Shown here: one piece after another, positions 37,879-52,820 of the stretch
How positions within the stretch are numbered: the first letter of the stretch is position 1
How the letters are laid out: every line of letters starts with the position of its first letter
Assembly (NCBI RefSeq): GCF_028389875.1
Contig: NC_084674.1
Span: forward strand, 7,101,501-7,165,500
DNA from: Rhea pennata
Lineage: Eukaryota; Chordata; Aves; Rheiformes; Rheidae
Direction: 5' to 3'
DNA: 64,000 bases
Program-made: the position numbers and the translations under genes
The notes under the pieces: model-generated
Seen by the model: only the letters and a program-made list of their open reading frames with translations
What the model was told of the DNA's origin: nothing
Database searches by the model: none

Positions 37879-40800
37879 CTGTAAAACATATATTAAAAAA
37901 AAAAAAAGAAAGAAATTTAGAGACAAAGCAAGAATATTGCGTTTGCAGTTCCTAAATATAAAGAGATACTCTTGTGGCATTAGGATATAATAAGACATTC
38001 TTTATACTTCCGATCTGTTCAGTTCTGATCCTGCAAATACTTCACACTGTAGCCTGCAGGTAGCTACATTAATGTCAGTAGTACTATCAATTTGTACAGT
38101 TAAGCAGAAGGGCACAGAGAACCTATATCGTAATCTCCAGATTTTTCAGGCACATCTATTTTTCCATGGAGAAACAAAAACCCCGGGTCACTTAGCCTGT
38201 ACATAGTCTTTCTCTTGACTTCCAGCAATCACCTTATAGGGTGAATGACATTTGTCTAACCTGGTAGTCCTAAGACAGCCAACACAAGTAGCTTTCAGGA
38301 AGCCCTCTGTGAGGTGGACATCTGGCCACTGAGTCTCATCTCAGACTACTGACTAAGGCCCAGCAATTTATTTTACCCCGGGTCATTCACCAGCATCAGA
38401 AGGTATTCAGCTTTTGGTCACAGCTGCCCTTTCTGCATTTAACCTGTGACCTAAAGATGAAAGGGCACTGCGTGGAACTGGAAAACATTAGTTCCAGGGA
38501 AAGCAAAGATGATGCTGTCAACGTCAGATAATTTCAATGCCAAGAGAAATGTGACAGGTTTCTCTCAAAGGTTAATGCCTCAGCTAGAGAGTTACAGAGT
38601 AATTGAAGGGAGATGGCTTAATTGAAATGTCAGTGTTCTCCATTATGTCAGAATGTAATGCAAACTTTATTGGGTTTATGATCCTGAGTATTAATTCCCA
38701 TTTACCGGAGTAACATGGACTATTCTTAACATCCCAGATGCTAATTAAAGTAAGACCTACTTCTAACCTGGCATTCACAGTACAAATAGTCCTGCTTTAC
38801 ACTGGCCCATCATCCATTACCTCCCTGACTTTTTGGAATATGTTCTCCTCCTTAAAAAGAGGGATCTTTAATTACTTCCTGACTGACTCTTAATGACGAA
38901 AATCTGATGATTAATTATCCCATCACATACCCTAACACATACACTAACAAGGGATTTTATAGCTACTAAATAGATTTACTGATTGCAAAAATAAAGATTT
39001 TAACTGTTTTTGGCCGACAGTTCTTCTTGAATTATTCCTACATGTCTATTTTCAATGTACTGTGTTTTTCATGCTACTCCTGAAACATCAGCCAAATGCT
39101 AATTGTAACAATTTTTCCTTTTCTGCTAATCAGGATGACCTAAAGGTCTTCTAAATAGGTCTCAACAAGAGTTTTAATGAGTAGAGTATTGGAAAATTCA
39201 ACAGTAGGATAGTCTCGCCTCTTTTCCTTTGAGACTAAGATAAAGTCATAAAACATGCTGAGAACAATTTACTTAGTTCATTAAAGCAGAACCCTGCAGT
39301 AGGTTATTAAAATGCCAAAGAACCAATAAATTTGCTGCTTATTAAAATTGTGGGGAAAACCCTACAGAACTAATATTACTGAATATTACACAGAACTGTT
39401 TTAGCCTCATTAGCAGTCTTTGGTCATTAACTTAATCTTCCACACAGAAAATTATATAACTCAGAAAATGATCATTTTTAAATCATATTTTCTTTTGCTT
39501 GTCATTAATTAAATAAGGAATCTCTAAGAAAACAAGAGGATACAGCTGCCTCTGTCACACTCTATGCACTACATGGTAATACAAAGAATTAAACGGCTCT
39601 GCAGATGTGTCATATTGAATAAGAAGCTTAGCCAGTTCTCAAGTTTTGAATCCAGGAAATGGATTTATCCTGCTTTCTGTCTGTGCAGTCTTTAAACTTA
39701 TTTGGAAATGCTGTCACATTCAAAAGAATTAGCAGAGTTTAACTTTTATATATCCAAACACATACAGAACAGATAACCTAGTTAAGTATGTTATCTGTAC
39801 AGCACACCTAAAGGTGACTGGTTAGCAAAACATTTATTCTACCTTGCATATAGGTGAAGTGCAAATTTCGATAGAGAGGATGATATCTGTACACTGACAG
39901 GATGTCATCTACAAACTCATTTAATTCATGGCCAAGTCAGATTGGATTTGACTCTACTAGAGCCAAATGCCAGATTCAAATATTGTCTTCCAGATGTAGT
40001 ATGTTCTTCATAGAAAAAGAAGAATTGAACACGTGCTATATAGGGAAACAAGATGAGGCTCTTAAAATCACAGGAGCTCACTGCACCACTTAACTTCAGA
40101 TGCCTATAGGCAGTGTTGGAGGGTTTAATACTGCCAGCATGGAGCTTTGAGGGTCTCTGGCTCTTGCACACTTTCCCTGAGCGTCCCTTGGGGCTCTACA
40201 GACACGTGTAGAGACTGCAGTGAAATGAAGTGACATGCAAGCTGGACCTCACTCTCTCAACACCAAGAAATAGCAGTGGCTAGTAAATATAAAAGAGTAC
40301 AGTGAGACTAAAGACTGTAGTCACAAGGGCCTAGCACCAAAAAGTATGCTCAGCACACAACAAGAGCAGAGGACCAGGCTGTTTTCAGCATCTGTCTAAA
40401 CACAGACTGTGAGACAAACAAAGGATTAATTTTTCTGAGGTGAGGAAATAATCTACAAGAAAAAGAACAGAAATCACAGCCATTTTCATAATTGGTTTTT
40501 ACTCTATTAAGTATTCTAGTATGCTATATTTTTCAATTAGTTAAAAAAAAATCAAATCTGTTCAAAACAAATACCGTACCACCAAAAATAAACATGATTT
40601 ATTTTTGGAACAGCTTCAAATCTATCAGATGTGCTGAGATGACAGAAATCCATAAATGGAAATACTCAAGAATCACTATAAACTATTGACACCAAAATTA
40701 AAATATTTACACGTGATTGCTGGATCCAGTACAGCCTAAGAGACAATAGCAAATATTAAGACCCTGGGCTTGAGTCAAGAAAAGGATTTTATAGTGGTTT

Positions 40801-43800
40801 ACTGAGCTTAAATTATGGTAGACTCCAGCCTTTCACAACAGGCTTTCTAGGGGAAATCGCCTGAAGTGCAAGTTCCTTTGTGAGTGTGCTAGTCCCACCT
40901 TGCAAGTTCAGTTTAAGTGCTTGAAAGGATCAGGGAATAAAATCTCCCTCCTGCATCCAGATCACCTCCCAAATGGGTGGCTTCAATTGCAGTACTACAC
41001 AGAAAGGAGTAAAGGAGAAATGCTGGAACAGAAAACTAAACCCTGCATTCTCTGTCTAATTACTCCTGGAAAAAAAGGGTGGGAAACAGAGAAAACACAT
41101 TTAAAAATCACTTGTTATGAACTATTCCTGCAAGAGGACAAATACAGGCCCTTTGAGCAGGGAACGTCGTCCCGGGGGAATTACAGGAGGAAACGCGCTC
41201 ACCTCCGATCGGTGGCCCAAGCAGGATCGTGCAACACTCCGCAATGGTGACCAGGCCAACGGCGCTTGTGAACCGGGTGGCTCCCACGAGGTCCATGAGC
41301 GTCTCAAAAAGCATGGCGCAGACCATGCCGAAGGCCAAGCCGAAAAAGATGGAGTAAACGACGAGCCCTGTGTAGCCTGAAGCCAGGGGGCACAACAGGT
41401 GGCAGGCACCGTTGAAAGCAATGGAAAAGCTGAAAAAATATTGAATCTTCGGCCTCACCCACTTGCTATTCGCGATGATGCCGGTGGTAGGCCTGGCGAT
41501 CATATCCACGATGGCAAGAATCGAAAGGAGGAAAGCGGCTGAATATTCATCAATGCCGATGTGCTTTGCATATGGTGCCAGGAAAACGATGGGGGCAAAA
41601 AACCCCAGGAACATGAGAACGTTTCCAATCAGGTAAATCAAGAACCCTCTGTGCTTAAAGAGGGAAAAATCAAGATACTGATTGATTTTTTCACAACAGT
41701 CCTTTTCTTCTTCCTCTTCTGGTTTGGCCTCCGCAGGGGCGTATGTAGGATTGCTCATTTCCGTCGACGTCTTAGTGACCTCTTCTTTTGGAGTCTCCTT
41801 CCCTTCCTCAGTCATCTGTTTTTTGACCGATTGTTTGGCCACCCCAATAGGCCTGAAGAGAGCTCCTGCCACGCAGCAGTTTAGTAAAATTGCCCCAAGA
41901 ATTAAAAAGCTGCCTCTCCAGCCAAAATTGTCAAAAAGGAACTGGTTGAGAGGAGCCAGGGTACAAAGCATCACGGGGCTCCCCGCCATAGCCAGGCCAT
42001 TTGCAATGGGTCTTCTTTTTAAAAAGTATTTCCCTATGATTATCACGGATGGCTGGAGGTTGAGAGCAAGGCCAAATCCTGGAATGGAGAAAAGCAGTTG
42101 AGATACACACAGGAAGATTAGAGACCCTTTTATCCTTAGCTTCTGTTTTAAGTAAATTCATGGAGAATTGGTCCACTGGTGGCTCTTCAACACAACAGTC
42201 TAGATAGAAATATTGCTCAAGGTATACGTAAACTTCTGGCTGCTGAATCTGGGGAACTAGCCCCTAGAAAGGTACTTTGGATTAGAGAACATCCCTTCCT
42301 TTGAGGCTACAAATCTCTTGGGTAGTCAATCCTACTTCCAGGAGTTTGCTTTGTACTAAATCAAAGCTACACCTTCAACAAACGCTGGAGGGCACACAGA
42401 CCTCCCCCGAAACGTAGCCTCAGCCACTCCTTCCACTACTAATGTGGTGACATGAACAATTCAGATTCGATGCAAAAGATGAAGAGGTCTGCAAGTATGC
42501 AGCAAAACAACAACTGAAGATGCTAATTAAACAGGACCCTAGAGTGTTTCTTTTAATTAAAATTTATTTTTCTTGCATTTAGGTATATAAATGGCATTAC
42601 AAATCCACATTGCTAATACAGTTAACCAGCTTTTCTTGCTCAGGTGAAATCCGAAAGAAGAACTATTGAATGCTGCAGCAGTCTGAAATTTCTGGGGCTC
42701 TGTTGCAGAGCACTAATAAGTAATTTCTGTTTTCAAAATTTCTACGTGCTGCATTTCCTTAAAAAGGAACTTTATCAGAACTTTATCAAAATGACATTTA
42801 AAAATCCTGCCACATATTTGCTGCCTATCATCTAGGAAAGAATGAGCCACACTAGAACAAATCGAAAATGTAATCCTTGAAGTGATTATACCAGAGAACA
42901 TGAATCCTGAAAATAGGGTCATGAAGATTTTTTTCTTGTTCATTAGTCTATATAATTAGTTTGTTTAACTGTGTGGTACATAATTAGGTATATTGCTTTA
43001 CAGAAGAGAATTTAGAGAGGTCAAGGTCCTCAAAATTAATTAAAGAACACTATCATTTGTAGCTGATATAATAGAATCCAGCTGATGCAGCAGAATTCAA
43101 CTGAAGTTGGATAGCTTAAGTTTGAGTGTTTTTACAAAATTATGTCTTTTGTCAAATCTAGGATTTGTTTATTAAAAAATGACCCAGAAGTTTAAAACAA
43201 TAAAAATAAATTGAAAAAATAGAACATATTAGTATTGTCTGGGTAGGAAGAGATGTTCTTAGCATAAACCTTTTCTTCTTGATAGTCCATATATTTGGTA
43301 GGGCACATCTTTGGGAAATACAGGCTCTACGTCACGCATAAGGGGCCAAATTCATCCCTGTGAAGAGCGCCAGCCTGGGAACTATGGAGGCAAAACACAG
43401 CATTAGTTAGAGAATATCTTTGCCAGCTCTCAGAAATAGGAATTGGTTTCACCTGAGAAGATGCAATACAGTGGATTCAAATTTGCTTTAACTCCATATT
43501 TCCCAGGGTGTTAGGTTAGTGCAGGAATTGAAAATTCATTTTCATGAAATTATTTTTGGTAAGGATCTACCACATGCAGTGGCCAAAAGAACCCCTCAGA
43601 GGAGAACGAAAATTAGATTGGCTGCCAGCTACCCACTTAACCAATAATCAACTAGAATCTTTTATTATGTGAACACTAATTTTCAAGTCAGACATATCTA
43701 ATTTAATATTACCTCATGCTCTTCCCATTAATTAAATTTGGAGAGTCTCAAACTGACTGACTGGAATTTCAATTTATTTAAGCTTTTGGCTGACTTCAGA

Positions 43801-46800
43801 TGGAAATATTTATATACATTTCATTCCAGTTTTCAGGAACTATGGCAGCATTCCCATGACTGAAGTTATTACTCAGATAACCCCATTTTCTCCCCAAGAA
43901 ATGACAGAGAGACCCATTGGTGGTCCCATATGAACAGAACTAAGTCTGTGCTGGGGGAGCATCTCTTTATAATGAACGTATCTTCCTCATTACCAGAAGG
44001 TGGAAATAAGTGGTGCTACAGTATTGCCCTGAGCAGCTGTTGATAATGTTCTTCCTTTTGTAGCGAGGGGAGTGCCCAACAGCTGCTTCAGCGCTCAACA
44101 CGGAGACCAAGCAAAGCCTTCAGCCTCTTTAATCAACATGCTTCATCCTCGATCCCTTTTTATTTTGCAGTGGTCTAACTGATAAGCGACTGAACTAAAC
44201 TGACCAGTTGTTATCAGCTTGTATTTAACTTTGAAATTTGCTGCTTCTGTCTCAGACATGAGGGGCCTGAGTGCTCGAACGCCTGTCTCATGCATCCGAG
44301 CTGGCAGTCGTCCAGGACACCGGCTTGGAAAGCTGGAAAGCCTTTTTTTCCTTCAAAGTGCTATAGGGAAACAAACCGTCACTGCAGAATAGAACATGGC
44401 TTCTTCAGCGTGTTCAAAAGAAAGCGTCCCCTGCACCCCCAGCTCCCTGCCACCAAGGACAGCATTGCTTCAGACCTTTCTCTGGAGGTCTGAAGCTCTG
44501 AACAGGCTGCCTCTGACTGCGGAGCCAGCCCCTGATCTGCATACAAATGGAAAAGATATAATCAAGAAAGCAACTGAGATTGCTGTATCTAATCCCTCCA
44601 CTGTAAACAGATACTTCCTGCTCTGCTCCTCTGAAGAGATTTCAATTAGTACGCCAAAGGCACAGGACTGCAGCAGAGACCTCCTCGCACCAACTATCTT
44701 GTTTTTATCCCCAACCCTGAGAATTACATGAGCGTGGTCTTTTACGTCAGCGTGTTTCCTTTTCAGGCTGCTAAGAAGGAGGCTAGATAAAGTATGATGT
44801 TTACAGGTTGCTTTATATTCATTGCAAATTGCTTTTACAAAAGTCTCTCTCCTCTTACAGTAATGCTGTCTCAGCCGTGTGATCAGTAGGCAGCTTTATA
44901 TAATTGTCCTTGAATGCTTCCATCTTAGTTCTGAGCAGGAAAAACACTTCAGGCGTAATTAGAAGCATCAACCACGTTAGCTGAAATACAAGTGTCTCCC
45001 TCTCTTCGTCAAATTAATATTACCCAGTACACACGCCATGCCTGGAGGTGATGGGTTATTAGCTAGGACTCCATACAGATGTGGTCATTCAACATGCAGG
45101 AGGGAGAGGTCCACAATCAAAAATATGTTTTGCTCTGAGGAAGCATCACAGCATTGGTGACAAGGGGGGACATGGGGCAGTTTTCTGCTGGCAGTCTGTC
45201 ACTGCCAAAAGGGTTATGTTCGTGTTCATCATGCACTTGCATTACCAGCTCTCTGGGGTGGGTGGTAGGACCAGATTTGCACAGATTCTCAGGGACCAAA
45301 GAAGAGCAGCAGCATCCTCAGAAACCCAAGGTCCACCGGGGTTAGGTAAGCCCTTTTTAGGCACTGAACTGCACTTGCAAATAGGGCCTGATTCCTTCCC
45401 ACAGCTTTATGCAGCACCTGGAACAGTTAATGCTTGGTTGGAACCTTTGTGCGATACAAATAGGACGATCTTTCTGTCTCCATAAGGAGCAGTTTTGTTT
45501 CACATTTCTCCCTACAGCTAGGGCTGTATCTCCAAGTCAGTCCTGGTGTGGACCAGTGCACACCAGGTGTATGTAACCAGTAGACTTCTCTCCATGCAAC
45601 TGGGACAACTGCCTCACCCTCCATGTTAGCACTGCTCCCTTTGTGAGACTTTTTGCTCACCAAAATGCATATAATAGCACAAGATTTATGTTTTCCATGT
45701 GCTAACCTAGTGTTTGACAACTTGCTAGAGGACCACTGCTTAGACGGGAATGCTGCAGGCCCAGGCATCGACAACTTACTTCTGAACTTGTTCATGGGAG
45801 GCATTGCTGATTTTTATTTCTTGCTGCTTTGTTTCTGGAATCTCTTTCAAGGAATCTGCAAGATTTATTCATTCAATAATAATAGAATTTCAACTAACTA
45901 CAGTGGCTCTCTGTAGAAAGAAAAAGGCTTAATAGAAGGAATCCTACACAGCACTGTGCTGATTTAATAAAGCAATGTTGGTGTAAGACAACAGGGTGAC
46001 AAACTTTCTGTCCCGACTTACTTTGCTAGCAGTATTTATTGATGTTAAATGTTGAGCTCATACTTTTTGTGTTCACATAGCACTAATACCCAATGCAGCA
46101 GCAGTGACAGGGAGCACATTCATTAAACCACACACCTTGTAATCTAGAAAGCCCATTTAGAACTCATGGTGTCACCTTTTGGGGCAGATATTGTAGTTAC
46201 ATTGGAAGTAACACTGGCAGTGCCTTAGCCAAAATAATCTGAATTATGTTGAGCATTCAGCTTACAGTTAAGCACCAATACTCACACAGATAGAGGACTC
46301 CAATCCATCTACCTTTGAAAGCAATGACCCAGCACCTGTAGACTTTAAAGGTGATGGACCAAGCCTATACCTTCTCCTGTTAAAAGTTTTCAATATGGAA
46401 ATACATATTTAAATACAGAACTTCAGTAAGGAAATAGAGAGTTTTTTCAATAGGCAAAAAAATTAACTACATTTCAGGGAAAGTATTCCACATTTTCAAC
46501 ACAGCCTAGTGGTTATTTTTTTCAGATAAAGAACCTTCTACTGTCACAAACAAGCAAACAGCAAAAACAAAGCAAAACAAAAAATCTGAAATCTCACTGC
46601 ATTTTATGTATCTCATAGACAAAATATATAGACATACATAGTCATATAGGGTTGCTGGTGCTTTCTTCTCAGTCATAGAGAACTCCTACCTGCCCAGGGC
46701 AGAGTGCAGCAGTGCTGAGGACACTAATGACCACCCTCACCACTGCCTGTCATCTGCAAAGAGTATATCCCACGTTAAACTCTCCCCCATGATGATTAGC

Positions 46801-49800
46801 AAGGAATACAGAGTTTAGCAAGAAATATGTTCTTTGCTAAAGGTCAGCTGGAGCAGTTAGCAGCAAAGGTCCTTATCCCATCAGTATTTTAAATGTGCAC
46901 ATCCCTTGGTCTGCCTGGCTTTGCCATTTGCCTTTGGCCAAGGTGCACAAGGTAACAGCAGTCAGAAGTGAGCCTCAAGTGCAGGGAAAAGAAGATGCTT
47001 TCTTCTTACCTGTAATGAAGCCCACGCAGATGTAGAGCTGCACGATACTGGTGCAGAAGGCAGCTGAGACCATCCCTATGCCACAGAGCAGACCTCCGAA
47101 CATAACCACGGGTCGGCTGCCATAGCGGTTTACTAAAATACTGCTTATAGGACCTGGGGAAAGAGTGCAAAAAAAACCCCAGATAATCTTTCAGGTAGGT
47201 ATCCTCTGACAGAAAGGCACATTTGATACAAAGCAAGTAAAACTCTGCAAAGTCAGCACCCTTCAGGTGCTGCTAACGGCTTCTACAGGAACAAAATGGA
47301 AAAAGAGAAGATGACCTCTTCTGTGTGGAGTGCTCTGCTGAGATGGCAGCATGTCTCACGCCACATGGTGGTTGTGTGCAGCTGGTGATGGTCCTTACCC
47401 CAAGGACTTTAAGGTGTCCAAAGAGAAGGAAAACAGCAACATCAAATCAGGTGAACACATGAATCAAACCAAGGGACTTCTTGATTTATTAGGATGCTAA
47501 ACCATACACATGAAACACTGGTTCATGTTACAAGGCTAATATCATGAATACTGTTCATTTTTAACATCTCTATTTAATGCAGTTCTGATACTGCTGACCA
47601 GCTGACTGATGCTCCAACAGAATGGTTGTTAATTAAATCTTAATAGCTGTCAACGTAGGTGGAAAGAGTTCGGTATGATGGATTAGCTGCAGCTCAAAAG
47701 AAACAGCTTGATCTTACATTTATGTAAAGAGGCGGTTCAGGAAAGTGCAAAATTGTGAAAAGGGGAAATGGCAGAATAATGTAGATACTGAAAGGAAGCA
47801 TCAAAGTCTGAGGAAGTAAAACGCAGATAGCTTTGGGCAGAAGAGGAAAGAAGGGAGTTCTTTGGTATAGTAGTCTCAAATAGTTGGAGGACCAGTAATA
47901 ATTTATGTTGGAGGGACCTTTGGAGATGTCTGGTCCAACCTCTGCTCAAAGCAGGGTGAACATCGAAATTAGATCAGGTTGAGAAATCAAAATTAGAGAG
48001 AGCAAACTAGGCAGTAAAGGGTGTTTGGTTCAGAAGTATGAGAGGTAGGAGAAAGATTCTGTATCAGCGCCAAAATCTTGAGACAAAATGCTGCAAAAAT
48101 GGTATGGGAAATGAGGCAGGGTGATGCAAGCAGCATTTAGTATCTTTTCACACACTTTTAGTACAGCTAATAGCACTTCTCAGTATACATCAATTGTGTT
48201 TCTGAACCTAATGTACCTGTTTGCTTTCACTCCTGCAGTTGTCAGTAGCCCATGGTATCCACATACAGAATACTGGAAATGGGTATTTTAAACTTACAGG
48301 CATCTCTGAAGAGTTTGACTATGGAATCTACCTCACCACAGAGCCATTAGGCAGGATATTTATCTTTTATCAAAGAAACCCAGTCAGAAATAGAGCCAAA
48401 GTCTTTCTAGACTCTGGATACCCCAATGCACGCAGGACCTGAAAACCCCAATATTCACGAAAGATGGAAGCAGAGCATCTTGACCAAACCTTTCCAGACA
48501 CTGCAGTGTCCACAGAGAAGGCCTCTACCTGCAGGAAAAGTAGCAGCTGGACTTCAAACTAGACACCAGAGAACCCAATCCAGCCCTCAAACACCCAGGA
48601 AATCAAACTTCCCTGAGTTGCTGCTCTGAGGACCAAGGTTTTCTAATAGTCCTGAGCAGACCTTTCAAATGCACTGAAGCAATGCAAAATCACATTCCCA
48701 AAATTACTTCCACTGAAATCATTTGGCACTACAGAATTTTACAGGCGACTGTCCATAGGCTTTAATGGAGCAGGCCTTCAAAAGCTGTGCCGTCTCTGCA
48801 GAAACTGGAACACACAATATGTCACATTGCTGCGCGCACTTCAGCATGCACATCCAGCCGGTTTGGGCAGACACGCAAAGCACAGGCACGCACACCTGCA
48901 CCTGGCCTAGATGTCTTAAGTGATCTGTGTTACATCAAGCAGGTCCAGATGCTGCTCTCCTGCCATCTAGCCACATGCCACCCACAGTGTTTTGCTTATG
49001 GGGGCACGTATACACTGACTAGCCATCAAACATTAGGGAACTTTAACAGCAGTGTTCTGGGCAGCTTCAGAAAACATCAAATAGCTCAAGTCAGGGCAGA
49101 GAAATTAAGAAGAGTGAACACAAAGCCTGGGCTGCAGTTGGGTGAAATAGGAAACACGATTATTACTTGGCTTGGAGCTATTGAAAGAATTAAAAGTGTG
49201 ACAGCCTCTGGAAACACGGTGGAATTGAAAAGTAGGACCTGTCATCTACCCGTTTTTCAGCGTGCATGAAAAGAATAAAGATGCTGTATATTACCACACA
49301 GAAACCAATTACAGTAACAGTGTGTGCAGCTCAGATCCCAACATCTTTTCTTGCTAATATCTGCATGGTCAAATGTGCAGGAACCACAGGCTTCCTGTCC
49401 TGGAACTAAAACATCCTCACTTCCTAGGTGTGGGAGGCATGTGAAGTTAAAAGGAGTCGAGATGATTTTTTTCTCTTAATTAACAGAGTCAGGTAAGGAC
49501 AGGGCAAGAGAAACAGCTGGCCACACTCTCAGAAAACCACCATTTACTTGGCACGACCTTGCGGGATCAGCAACACAAGCGCTGACCGATCCCCTAAAAC
49601 ATCATGGCAAGGAGCAAAGCCAGGCTCAGCAGCGCTCAGCCTGCGTTGGCCAGAACTGAGACGTCTGGCAAGTGCTAATGAGGAAATTAGAAGGCAAACT
49701 GAATCACTGCCTCGGACCCCAATATATTACAAAGACTAGATTGCTGCTAGCAGCTGCTGTTTTGCAGAGGGAAGGCATGGCATTTCCAGTCTTGGAAATG

Positions 49801-51056
49801 AAGCGGCCCATTGCACGACCCAGGAAGCTCCTTCCTCTTGACAAGCTTTCAGTTTTGGTGACTGTTAATCATCCACTGCAAGGCAACAGACGTGCGACAG
49901 CAGAGAGCGCACGGAGCTGCTGAGCCTCCTTCTGCTGCCTGCTGTGGACATGCCAAGTCAGCAAAGCGCGACTGCTTCAGGCTCTGGAATTTGCTAATTT
50001 TTCCCTGAAAAACAACAGCAACGAAGCTACAGGGAAGCCCTGGATGGTATAAACTGGTGCGCAGGGCAGAGATGCCTGTGGAGATGTCACTGGGAGCTGC
50101 GCAGTGCTCTCAGCATGGGGTACATGTCAACTAACTTGGCCTCCTGTCTCCCAAGAAGCATCACACTGATATACCCAGACTGCTGCCAGCTCCCAAGCCA
50201 GCTCAGGCAGGTCGGCACAATCCACCAGGAATACTCAGAAATGCCTCGTTTTACACCCAGAGCCCTGGCGGAGCAGGGTGCACACGGAGGGGGTCCTCTG
50301 CCTGGAGTAAAACTCTGCAGTCCGGGGAACAACAGTTCATGCCAAACATCCCCTGAAGATGCTGCTGGGATTGCAGCACCCCCAGAAGATTGATGTGGTG
50401 TAAAGCCCTGTCTTCAGCCCACATAAATCATGCTGGTTTAGTGCCTGTCCAGGATAAAGCCCCTCTTTCCTCATACCTGTGGCAGATTCCCATTTGTTGT
50501 TAGCTGGTACATGAAAGGCCGTGTCAAAGAAGCTGATTTTGGTGGCACACAAAACACAGTAACTCACCTGTGGGAAATAAAGCAAGCCCAAACTCATTTG
50601 TTAGCTTGTCCAATTACTTTTCACCTTGAGTTCTGAGTTTTCAGAAGTGAAAAGGATCCTTAAGAGAAGACTGTAAAACCATAAAGAAAATGCAAAATAC
50701 GCTGGACCATCATCTCCTCTGCACAGCTAGGCTATCCTGTCATTTATTCTCTTTGAGCCACTGCCTTGAACCGTAATCCAGACAGGATCAGAACACAGAC
50801 TTGGCATTTAACAAGAAGTATCAGTCCAGATCAGCTCTAACTCCTGCAACTACAACAGCACTAAATGGAGGCACCTGAATTGCCTTTTATTTTTATCAAT
50901 AAGACTTATGAATATTTAATGAGGAGCAAAACCTCCAGTTTTGCTGCAAACCCCGGTGTATTTTTAATAAGCGCTCTATTTAAGATGTTCTTCTCTCACG
51001 TACTTTGGACCACATACATATGCTTTATTTATAAAGTTAGGCTTGTGGTTTTCTTT

Positions 51057-51088
<32 letters not shown>

Positions 51089-52783
51089 CTAACAGAAGCA
51101 TCATTCCCAGTTTTCAGTGAATGCTGACTCAGAGGAATTTCTATTGGAATATTTCTCCGCAGCACTTTCAGACACACAGTGAAGAACCAAGATCCAGAAG
51201 GACAGACCCTGAAATGGAGAGGCCTCCACGCCACGTGGGTTTATCCCAGGCTTCTCCAGACTGACCTTCTGGTGGTATAAAGTGGCACAGAGCCAGTGCA
51301 AACATCGTGTTTCTGTTGACGTGGCCTTGGGATGGCCATACGGATGATAGAAGAGACTCGCAGCAGCTCTGCTATGGACTACAGGTCCCCATGGTGCACC
51401 CCAGCTGCCCCCAGCTTTCCCTTCCTGGCACCCAGCAGCTCCAAAGCAGGCAGAGCTCTTTTTGTATGGGGGCTTCGGTCGGTACCAAAAGAACTGCCTA
51501 GACAGTTAATATTTTCCAAACTGCTTGAAAACACAGACAATACTAAGGAGCTCAGTGACTATAGAGAGTCATTGGGGACATAAGGAGTGGAGCGTACTCA
51601 GCTGGGAGAAAAGGGGGGAAAATCATTTATACTAATAAAACAAAGTCTATTATTAAGCTCGCAGTAAAACACTGATAGGAGCAGTCCTGCAATTTCCTCA
51701 GTAATAATCCCATTCCCTCAGTGGAATAACAACACTGCCTTTGGCCTTGTAATTTATCCACCAGGGTACCAGCCTATTGCAACAGAACAACCTTCTCATT
51801 ACCCCTTAAATGAAAGCAAGTGCCCCGTGTTATTAATATGCTGCCAGAATACACCAGCCTCCCGAGGCTGAGCAGATGAGCATTAGCAATCAGCACCCAT
51901 TAACGACACATGTCCTGAAAGGAAGGAAAATACAGGACACAATGACACATCAAAGCAGGGGGAAAGGGATGGCATCTTAACACCTACAACTCTGCAGGTC
52001 TCTTGCCTTGCTAGAACAGAGCTACACAGACCGGGACTCAGGGGGCTCATGCTCTTAAGTGGTTGTTCACATAGCGGCAAGTCATCGAGTTGCTGTAGCT
52101 TGGAGAACTGCTGCTTGCCAGCTGACCTGTAGTAACCAACCCCGTGTTCAGCTAGTCCAAATTACTGGAAAAGCGTTATTAGTACCTGTTAATAATACAG
52201 CGTGATGGGTTTTTTTGCAGCGGGAACAGTTGAGGTGACAGTCACAGTCAGTCCTCAAAGAGCAGACTCTAAGGACTAGTCCACCCCTGAACTTCCCTGA
52301 CACCTTGTGTTGCTACTAATTTGCACTGCAAATAATCATTTTTAAATAAGGAGCTGTAAGTCCAGCATACTTGACAGTAGCCCCAAAAACTAACAGGTCA
52401 CTAAAAGTTGCCTCTCTTCTCTCTTCCATGAAGAACGTGGTCTGTACATTGAAGGGGGAAACAGCATTGCTTTTAGCGGCTAGAACAAATGCTGCAGGGC
52501 AAGGCAATGTCAGCACTACCCTTTGAGATGCACAACCCATGCACGACTGCATGGACGTCTGTTACTCGATCATCAAACTGCACAGTTCACGCTCTGTGGT
52601 GCTGGTCTCCAAAGCAGGACTGGACCAGGAGCAAGCTGAGAAGCCTTTGAGGATAAAAAACTAAGTGGAGAAACAAAGAGGCAGCAGCCCTCCCCTCTTC
52701 CCTACACCCACCAGACATGTCCTTGGAAAGCCAGAGTCTGTGACCTCGCAGCAGAAATGCACGAATTTGCCACAGCAGCATCC

Positions 52784-52820
<37 letters not shown>

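Noticed and set aside
41108..41202. Continuation of the large exon-3 open frame past the donor
   Set aside because: The conserved MCT sequence stops exactly at GGAG|GTGAGC and resumes at 37878. The extra residues have no MCT similarity, so they are intron read-through.
43513..43525. TTAGGTTAGTGCA resembling a mariner terminal repeat
   Set aside because: Only about 13 bp match, no opposite terminal repeat was found within a plausible distance, and there is no transposase relic.
48787..49269. A 160-codon plus-strand open frame in the first coding intron
   Set aside because: No domain, signal peptide or conserved motif was recognised, and it is antisense within an intron. Most likely chance.
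51060..52818. Long poly-T and poly-A runs as tails of processed pseudogenes
   Set aside because: The sequence next to each run does not look like a spliced mRNA, and no flanking target-site duplication was seen. They are better called simple repeats.
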